A stretch of DNA of 28,777 nucleotides from assembly GCA_030044325.1 (NCBI GenBank), contig JASHWA010000143.1, positions 1 through 28,777 on the forward strand, in the 5' to 3' direction. The stretch comes from Bryobacteraceae bacterium. Lineage in GTDB: Bacteria > Acidobacteriota > Terriglobia > Bryobacterales > Bryobacteraceae. Made by a program: the position numbers and the translations under genes. The notes beneath the pieces are model-generated. The model was not told the DNA's origin. It searched no databases and saw only the letters and a list, made by a program, of their open reading frames with translations. Positions 24,021 through 28,777 of the stretch are shown here, in pieces; position 1 is the first letter of the stretch, and each line of letters begins with the position of its first letter.

Positions 24021-24815
24021 ATGTCTTTATCCGATGCCATTGAAAAACTCGGCCGCGCGATTTTCGAGTTGCCCTTCCATTCCGCCAAGATTGCGGAAGA
24101 AGCTCCCGAGCTCGCCGAAATCCGGCTGGCCGTCGCCGACGCCGTAAAAGCGGCGAGCCATCGCTCGGGATCGATTCGCGTCTTCCCGTTTGACGTGATT
24201 CGCGTGGGCCTGCGCGGCATCCCGCGCGAACAGTCGCCCGCGTTGGAAAGCGGAGTGCTCGCCGATTTTCTGGCCGGCGATCTGCGCAAGACGCTGGCGC
24301 GCTCGAATATCCGCTTTTCGCCCGCGCTTCAAGTGACCGTCGTCACCACTTCCGATCTGCCCATGCCCGGCGAGCAGTGGCTCACCGTCGAAACCCAAAA
24401 AACGCCGGCCGAGCCGGAATCCGCTCGCCCGCACCGCTCCGCGCGCCTGATCGTCGTTGAAGGCGTCGCTAATGCGAGCGAGCTGGAGCTTTCGAGATCG
24501 CGCGTCAATATCGGCAGGACCGTGAACGTGTATCGCTCGAGTGGCCCCTCGCGCAGAAACGATCTTGCTTTTGTCGAAGACAACGAGATCAACCGCACCG
24601 TTTCGCGCGAGCACGCGCATATCTCCCTGGACAAACCCTCAGGCGAGCACCGGATTTTTAACGATCGCTGGTACCAGACTTCGGCTAGCTGCGAGCTCTG
24701 GATTCTGCGCGAGGGCTTGAGCCGTCCCGTGCATCGCGGCGGCCACGGTTTCCTGCTGGAGCCCGGCGACGAGATCCACATCGGCCGCGCCGTGCTTCGT
24801 TTTGAGGCGACTTAG
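24021..24815 (+). CDS. Second FHA-domain protein
   Basis: A 264-residue protein. The N-terminal half (about 1-125; 'MSLSDAIEKLGRAIFELPF', later 'FSPALQVTVVTTSDLPMPGEQWLTVETQ') again looks like a FhaA/DUF3662-type domain. The C-terminal FHA domain (about 140-264) has G165-R166 ('NIGRTVNVYRSSGPSRRNDLAF') and S195-R-E-H198 ('NRTVSREHAHISLD'). The later N-G-T turn is not recognisable; its place is taken by 'NDRWYQTSASCELWILREG'. Phosphothreonine binding is therefore likely but may be altered. It begins 3 bases after the fusion-protein stop, with AGGTGA overlapping that stop as ribosome site, and closes the cluster. Confidence 0.82.
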   Translation: MSLSDAIEKLGRAIFELPFHSAKIAEEAPELAEIRLAVADAVKAASHRSGSIRVFPFDVIRVGLRGIPREQSPALESGVLADFLAGDLRKTLARSNIRFSPALQVTVVTTSDLPMPGEQWLTVETQKTPAEPESARPHRSARLIVVEGVANASELELSRSRVNIGRTVNVYRSSGPSRRNDLAFVEDNEINRTVSREHAHISLDKPSGEHRIFNDRWYQTSASCELWILREGLSRPVHRGGHGFLLEPGDEIHIGRAVLRFEAT

Positions 24816-24843
24816 ACGGCTGCTTCAAAGCCGGGCCGCGCGC

Positions 24844-24869
24844 CTCGGCAAGCGCTTCTGTTTGCTGAG
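24844..24869 (+). terminator. Weak hairpin after the FHA-kinase cluster
   Basis: CTCGGCAA (24844-24851) can pair with TTGCTGAG (24862-24869) as an 8-bp stem including one G-U pair, with a 10-base loop. No T-run follows, so if it ends transcription it is not a classic intrinsic terminator. The 254-base gap 24816-25069 shows no convincing gene. Confidence 0.2.
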
Positions 24870-25017
24870 CAACGCGCTCGATCACTCGCGCGCCTCACCC
24901 ATTTTTTCGTGCCGTTTCGAGGCGCAACGGTAATCGAGCGCGTGGGCCCAGGTGTACGATCCAAGGTCCTTCGCGTCCCTTTTGCCGCCATTGGAAGTGA
25001 AAATTCGCGCGACAACA

Positions 25018-25026
25018 TGCGATACT
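25018..25026 (+). promoter_or_regulatory. Candidate extended -10 promoter of the DUF1800/DUF1501 pair
   Basis: TGCGATACT reads as TG-n-GATACT (4 of 6 to TATAAT), 43 bases before the ATG at 25070. A purine-rich ribosome site (GGGGAAGGGGA) lies between. No good -35 is seen. Confidence 0.3.
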
Positions 25027-25069
25027 TTTCCCTGACCGCGGGGTTCGATTAGGGGAAGGGGATGGCGGT

Positions 25070-26626
25070 ATGCATTTGAGTCGTATCCGGGGTTTTCTCG
25101 CGATTTTCGCGCTCGTTCCGTGTTTGGCGCAGGCGCAGCAGGTCAGCGCGCGCGCCGCGGCGCGCTTCCTCGACCAGGCGGCGTGGGGGCCGACGCCGGC
25201 GTCCATCGCGCAAGTGCAGTCGATGGGATTCAGCGCATGGCTTGCGCAGCAGTTCGCGCTGAATAAATCGGATCTGCGCGATCAGCCCATTCTCACCGTG
25301 ACCGGCACGTCCAATTCGAATCTCGCGCCGGTGCAGGCGGAGTTTTTCTTCAACACCGCTTCGGGCGAGGATCAACTGCGGCAGCGCGTCGCGTTCATAC
25401 TAAGCCAGATCTGGGTGGTTTCGCAGCAGTCCGGCGTGACTCAGGCATATGCCTACCCTCCTTACTGGCGCCTGTTTCGAGATAACGCGTTCGGCAACTA
25501 TCGCGACGTGATCAAGGCCGTGACGCTCAGCCCTGCCATGGGCAGATATCTGAACATGGCCAACAACAATAAAGCCAACACCACGGCCGGGACCGTCCCC
25601 AACGAAAACTACGGGCGGGAGCTGATGCAGTTGTTCACGCTGGGGCTGACGCAGCTGAACCTCGACGGCAGCTACGCGCTGCAGAACGGAAATCCGGTGG
25701 CGACCTACAATCCGTCGATCGTAACGGCGATGTCCAAGGTGCTCACCGGCTGGACGTATCCCACCGCGCCCGGCGCGACCGCGAAAAACAACAATCCCGA
25801 ATATTTTTACGGCCAGATGTTCGCCGTTGAAGCCGAGCATGACACCACAGCGAAATCGATCTTCGGAAATGTCACCATTCCCGCCGGCCAGACCGCGGAG
25901 CAGGATCTCGATTCGCTGCTCGATGCGCTGATGGCGCAGCCCACCATGGCGCCCTTCATCTCCGACCAGTTGATTGAGCATCTGGTCACCAGCAATCCCA
26001 GCTCCGCCTATATTCAGCGCATCTCCAACGTTTTTGAAAACGACGGCAACGGCGTGGCGGGAAATCTCCAGGCCGTCATCAGCGCGATCCTGCTCGATCC
26101 GGAAGCCCGCGCGGGCGACGATCCCAGCGCGCAGGTCGCCGCCAGCTTCGGTCACATGCGCGAGCCGGTGCTGTTTTTTTCAAACGTCCTGCGCGCTCTG
26201 AACGCCACTGTCGCCGCGCCCAATCCGATTTCAGGCGACGCGTCCAATATGGGCGAAAACCTGTTCAACGCGGCGAGCGTGTTCAGCTATTTTTCCCCGC
26301 TCTCGCGCACCGAATTCAACCTGGTCGCGCCGGAATTCCAGATCTATTCGACCCAGACCGCGGCCGACCGCGTGAATTATGTCTACACGCTGCTGTACGG
26401 CAAACCCAGAGGCATCAGGATCGACCTGGCCCCGTTCGTCAACAACGCCACGACGGCGCAGGCGCTGGTCTCCTACATCAACACGAATCTCATGCACGGC
26501 GCCATGTCGAGCGCGCTCCGGCAGGCCGTAACCACCGCAATGGCTTCGGCCACAACGCCGATGGCGCAGGCGCAGGCGGCCCTGTACGTGGTCCTCACGT
26601 CCAGCGAATATCAGATCATCCAGTAG
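25070..26626 (+). CDS. Exported DUF1800-family protein
   Basis: A 518-residue protein with a Sec signal peptide ('MHLSRIRGFLAIFALVPCLAQA'). DUF1800 features follow: 'AARFLDQAAWGPTPASIAQVQSMGFSAWLAQQF' at the mature N-terminus, 'QLRQRVAFILSQIWVVS', 'NENYGRELMQLFTLGLTQLN' with the hallmark NYARE/NYGRE-like block, 'LTGWTYP', 'LIEHLVTSNPSSAYIQRISNVF' and 'FGHMREPVLFF'. The biochemical role is unknown. These proteins nearly always sit next to a DUF1501 protein, as here (15 bases downstream), so the two likely act together in the envelope or outside the cell. Confidence 0.9.
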   Translation: MHLSRIRGFLAIFALVPCLAQAQQVSARAAARFLDQAAWGPTPASIAQVQSMGFSAWLAQQFALNKSDLRDQPILTVTGTSNSNLAPVQAEFFFNTASGEDQLRQRVAFILSQIWVVSQQSGVTQAYAYPPYWRLFRDNAFGNYRDVIKAVTLSPAMGRYLNMANNNKANTTAGTVPNENYGRELMQLFTLGLTQLNLDGSYALQNGNPVATYNPSIVTAMSKVLTGWTYPTAPGATAKNNNPEYFYGQMFAVEAEHDTTAKSIFGNVTIPAGQTAEQDLDSLLDALMAQPTMAPFISDQLIEHLVTSNPSSAYIQRISNVFENDGNGVAGNLQAVISAILLDPEARAGDDPSAQVAASFGHMREPVLFFSNVLRALNATVAAPNPISGDASNMGENLFNAASVFSYFSPLSRTEFNLVAPEFQIYSTQTAADRVNYVYTLLYGKPRGIRIDLAPFVNNATTAQALVSYINTNLMHGAMSSALRQAVTTAMASATTPMAQAQAALYVVLTSSEYQIIQ

Positions 26627-26641
26627 GCGAGGAGAAAAGAA

Positions 26642-27982
26642 ATGTTCACACGCAGAGGATTCATTCGCGCCGGAGCCGCCACGGTCAGCTCGCTCGCGCT
26701 CCGTCCTTTCGGATTGCTGCCCGCCCTTGCACAGAACGCCTCGTCGAGCTACAAAGCGCTGGTGTGCGTGTTCCTGTTCGGCGGCAACGATTCGAACAAC
26801 ACCGTCGTGCCCATGGACGACACCAACTTCAAAGCTTACTCCTCGATTCGCGGGAGCCTGGCGCTTGCGACCAGTTCGCTGACCGCGCCGGCCACGACCG
26901 CCAGCGGCGCGCCCATCGCGTTCCACGCCAAGCTCGCCGAAGTCGCCAGCATGTTTTCGAGCAAGGAGCTGGCCGTGGTCGCCAACGTCGGCCCCCTGGT
27001 GCAGCCGCTCACCCGCGCGCAATATCAGAGCGCGCAGGCGCCGGTGCCGCTCAACCTGTTCTCGCATTCCGATCAGCAACTGGCGTGGCAGACCTCGATC
27101 GCGCAGGGCGGAAGTCCCACCGGATGGGCCGGGCGCGTCGGCGATTATATCGCCTCGCAGAATATCAACTCGTCCAGTTTCCCGCCGTTCTTTTCGGTCG
27201 CCGGAGGTGTGCTCGAAGGAGTGGGCGGGCACACCCAACCCGTCGCGCTCGCGCCAGGAGGTTCGCTCAATCTCACAGGGCCCGCGGCCGGTATCGCGGC
27301 GATCGACTCCCTGCTCACCACCAGCTACGGCGTGTCGCTGACGCAGGCCGCCAACGACATGCTCTCCAACAGCGTGAGCGACGCCGCGATGCTCGACGCC
27401 GCGCTCGCCAAAGGCACGGCGCTCAAAACGGTGTTTCCCACCACCGGCATCGGCGCGCAGTTGCAGCAGATCGCGAAAATCATCCAGGTCGCGTCGTACC
27501 TGGGAATGACGCGGCAGATCTTTTTCTGCTCGCTCGGTGGATTCGACACGCACGCTACCGAAATAGAAACGCTCAACACGCTTTACGGCCAGTTGAGCCC
27601 GGCGCTCCTGGCGTTTTACGAGGCGACGCAGGAACTCGGCGTGGCGAACAACGTCACCACGTTCACCGAATCGGATTTCAGCCGCACTTTCCAGCCCACC
27701 ACCACCGACGGCAGCGATCATGCATGGGGCAGTCATCACCTGGTATTCGGAGGCGCGGTCGGAGGCGGGCAGGTTTACGGCCAGTTCCCGGCGTTCGAGC
27801 TGGGCGGCCCCAACGACACCGACACCCGCGGCCGCTGGATCCCAACGATCTCCATCGATCAATACGGCGCAACCCTGTGCACCTGGTTCGGGCTGCCGCC
27901 GAGCGCGCTGGCGCTGGTGTTCCCGAATCTCGCCAACTTCCCCACCTCGAACATTGGATTCATGGGGTCGCCCACATCGTAG
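26642..27982 (+). CDS. Exported DUF1501-family protein, twin-arginine signal
   Basis: A 446-residue protein. The N-terminus 'MFTRRGFIRAGAATVSSLALRPFGLLPALA' carries a twin-arginine motif (T-R-R-G-F-I), so it is probably exported folded by Tat, while its partner upstream has a Sec signal. DUF1501 traits are 'VCVFLFGGNDSNNTVVPMDD', 'LFSHSDQQLAWQTSI', 'FFCSLGGFDTHATE', 'TTFTESDFSRTFQPTTTDGSDHAWGSHHLVFGG' and 'RWIPTISIDQYGATLCTWFG'. The Asp/His-rich blocks recall the metal sites of the alkaline phosphatase/sulfatase superfamily, in which DUF1501 is sometimes placed. No reaction is proven. GGAG lies just before the ATG. Confidence 0.9.
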   Translation: MFTRRGFIRAGAATVSSLALRPFGLLPALAQNASSSYKALVCVFLFGGNDSNNTVVPMDDTNFKAYSSIRGSLALATSSLTAPATTASGAPIAFHAKLAEVASMFSSKELAVVANVGPLVQPLTRAQYQSAQAPVPLNLFSHSDQQLAWQTSIAQGGSPTGWAGRVGDYIASQNINSSSFPPFFSVAGGVLEGVGGHTQPVALAPGGSLNLTGPAAGIAAIDSLLTTSYGVSLTQAANDMLSNSVSDAAMLDAALAKGTALKTVFPTTGIGAQLQQIAKIIQVASYLGMTRQIFFCSLGGFDTHATEIETLNTLYGQLSPALLAFYEATQELGVANNVTTFTESDFSRTFQPTTTDGSDHAWGSHHLVFGGAVGGGQVYGQFPAFELGGPNDTDTRGRWIPTISIDQYGATLCTWFGLPPSALALVFPNLANFPTSNIGFMGSPTS

Positions 27983-28093
27983 TGACGGACCCGGCGTAGA
28001 CTCTTCGGGCAACTTATTTGACTCCAAGAGCAGTCTCGGCTCGTTCACGGCTTCGTATCTTCTCCGGGTCCGATTTCGTCCGAGAGCATGTTG

Positions 28094-28110
28094 CGAAATC
28101 CTTCGAAATC
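28094..28110 (+). repeat. Short direct repeat upstream of gyrA
   Basis: CGAAATC occurs twice (28094-28100 and 28104-28110) with a 10-base period, about 50 bases before the gyrA -10. Repeats on one helical face can be a regulator site, but the element is short. Apart from this and the gyrA promoter, the gap 27983-28211 shows nothing clear. Confidence 0.25.
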
Positions 28111-28154
28111 AATAGGCTAAGCCAATCAAAAATAGCGCATCGCGGCCGCTGAAC

Positions 28155-28163
28155 TGCTAAAAT
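28155..28163 (+). promoter_or_regulatory. Extended -10 promoter of gyrA
   Basis: TGCTAAAAT reads as TG-n-TAAAAT (5 of 6 to consensus). Transcription would start near 28170, giving a leader of about 40 bases that contains the gyrA ribosome site. Confidence 0.55.
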
Positions 28164-28199
28164 AGGGGTTGCGGCTTTCACCCTCCGGCCCTAAACCTC

Positions 28200-28205
28200 A
28201 AGGAG
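28200..28205 (+). promoter_or_regulatory. Ribosome binding site fixing the gyrA TTG start
   Basis: AAGGAG, 6 bases before TTG 28212. No ATG or GTG lies in frame at a suitable distance, so this site decides for the rare TTG start. Confidence 0.6.
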
Positions 28206-28211
28206 CAACCT

Positions 28212-28777
28212 TTGGCTGACAATCAGGACCCCACCACTCCGCCGCCCGGCCCCCAAATGCCTCTGGGCGGAGGCGATGGCGGAAAAAATCTGATCCCCAT
28301 CAACATCGAAGACGAGATGCGGCGCTCGTATCTCGATTACGCCATGAGCGTGATCGTCGGCCGCGCCCTCCCCGATGTTCGCGATGGGTTGAAGCCCGTT
28401 CATCGCCGCATTCTGTACGGAATGCACGAGCTCGGCCTGCATTACAATCGCCCCACGCGCAAGTGCGCCAAAATCACCGGCGAAGTCCTCGGCAAGTATC
28501 ACCCGCACGGAGACATTCCCGTTTACGACGCCTTGGTGCGCATGGCGCAGCCGTTTTCGCTGCGCTATCCGCTGGTCGATGGCCAGGGAAATTTCGGCTC
28601 GATCGACGGCGATCCGCCGGCGGCCATGCGCTACACCGAAGCTCGCCTGTCGCGCATCGCGGCCACGATGCTCGAGGATATCGACAAGGAAACCGTCGAT
28701 TTCCGCCCCAATTACGACGAAAGCGAAGTCGAGCCCGAAGTCCTTCCGGCGCGTGTTCCCAATCTTTTGATCAACGG
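28212..28777 (+). CDS. gyrA: DNA gyrase subunit A, N-terminal part (3' end outside window)
   Basis: The frame runs off the window after 188 codons. It starts at TTG 28212. A Pro-rich leader of about 25 residues ('ADNQDPTTPPPGPQMPLGG') precedes the conserved GyrA start 'LIPINIEDEMRRSYLDYAMSVIVGRALPDVRDGLKPVHRRILYGM'. The winged-helix region 'GEVLGKYHPHGDIPVYDALVRMAQPFSLRYPLVDGQGNFGSIDGD' and the DNA-cleaving Tyr at 141 ('AAMRYTEARLS') are present. 'GSIDGDPPAAMRYTEARL' favours GyrA over ParC. Relative to E. coli Ser83-Ala84 it has Ile102-Pro103, while the Asp87 equivalent (D106) is kept. Gyrase introduces negative supercoils together with GyrB, which is not in view. Confidence 0.95.
   Translation, partial: MADNQDPTTPPPGPQMPLGGGDGGKNLIPINIEDEMRRSYLDYAMSVIVGRALPDVRDGLKPVHRRILYGMHELGLHYNRPTRKCAKITGEVLGKYHPHGDIPVYDALVRMAQPFSLRYPLVDGQGNFGSIDGDPPAAMRYTEARLSRIAATMLEDIDKETVDFRPNYDESEVEPEVLPARVPNLLIN

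Noticed and set aside
24812..25018. 68-residue minus-strand frame in the gap after the second FHA gene
   Set aside because: Arg-rich composition, no ribosome site and no recognisable similarity; a chance frame is more likely.
26231..28048. Long minus-strand frame opposite the DUF1800/DUF1501 genes
   Set aside because: No domain is seen and it crosses two supported genes.
1..28777. CRISPR arrays, insertion sequences, tRNA or rRNA genes, prophage or attachment sites
   Set aside because: No regularly spaced repeats, transposase or integrase motifs, or cloverleaf-like sequences were noticed; the window looks like stable chromosomal backbone with lineage-specific genes.

Overview
The window is GC-rich bacterial chromosome, with gene after gene and no gene-free stretch longer than about 250 bases. 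The mix of genes suggests an Acidobacteriota genome of the Bryobacterales/Solibacter kind. Pointers are a very large secreted BNR/sortilin-type propeller protein, a secreted protein opening with 'DLQGIWTN', a DUF1800/DUF1501 pair, a CHAT/ECF-sigma/anti-sigma trio, and frequent GTG or TTG starts. This placement is inferred from gene content only; no 16S gene or tRNA is visible.

Layout. (1) 3-1874, plus strand: the 3' end of a CHAT-domain protease gene, overlapping an ECF sigma factor gene, followed by a membrane zinc-finger anti-sigma gene. (2) 1883-9921, minus strand: read in transcription order, an Xaa-Pro aminopeptidase, accB and accC, an exported DinB-like protein, a PhoB-type response regulator and metH. 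A double-hairpin palindromic repeat sits between the peptidase gene and accB. (3) 10110-16400, plus strand: the secreted propeller protein, a class III aminotransferase behind a perfect palindrome and an extended -10, a secreted PEBP-family protein, and a secreted protein of unknown function. (4) 16587-24815, plus strand: a compact cluster of FHA protein, 31-codon membrane microprotein, PP2C phosphatase with an external beta-helix, Ser/Thr kinase, single-chain SEDS/penicillin-binding-protein fusion and second FHA protein. (5) 25070-27982, plus strand: a DUF1800/DUF1501 exported pair. (6) 28212 to the end: the 5' part of gyrA.

The most interesting region is 16587-24815. It holds the same functional set as the actinobacterial fhaA-fhaB-pstP-rodA-pbpA-pknA/B locus, but rearranged. 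The glycan polymerase (RodA/FtsW) and the transpeptidase (PBP2/PbpA) are one polypeptide. The phosphatase carries an extracellular right-handed beta-helix, and a microprotein too short for ordinary gene finders is wedged between FHA and phosphatase with ATGA overlaps at both ends. It is probably a phospho-signalling unit controlling wall synthesis.

Other points are the CHAT-sigma-anti-sigma trio, which invites a protease-triggered transcription model; two genes that look leaderless; four apparent promoters with extended -10 (TGn) elements; and a GyrA with Ile-Pro at the positions of E. coli Ser83-Ala84.
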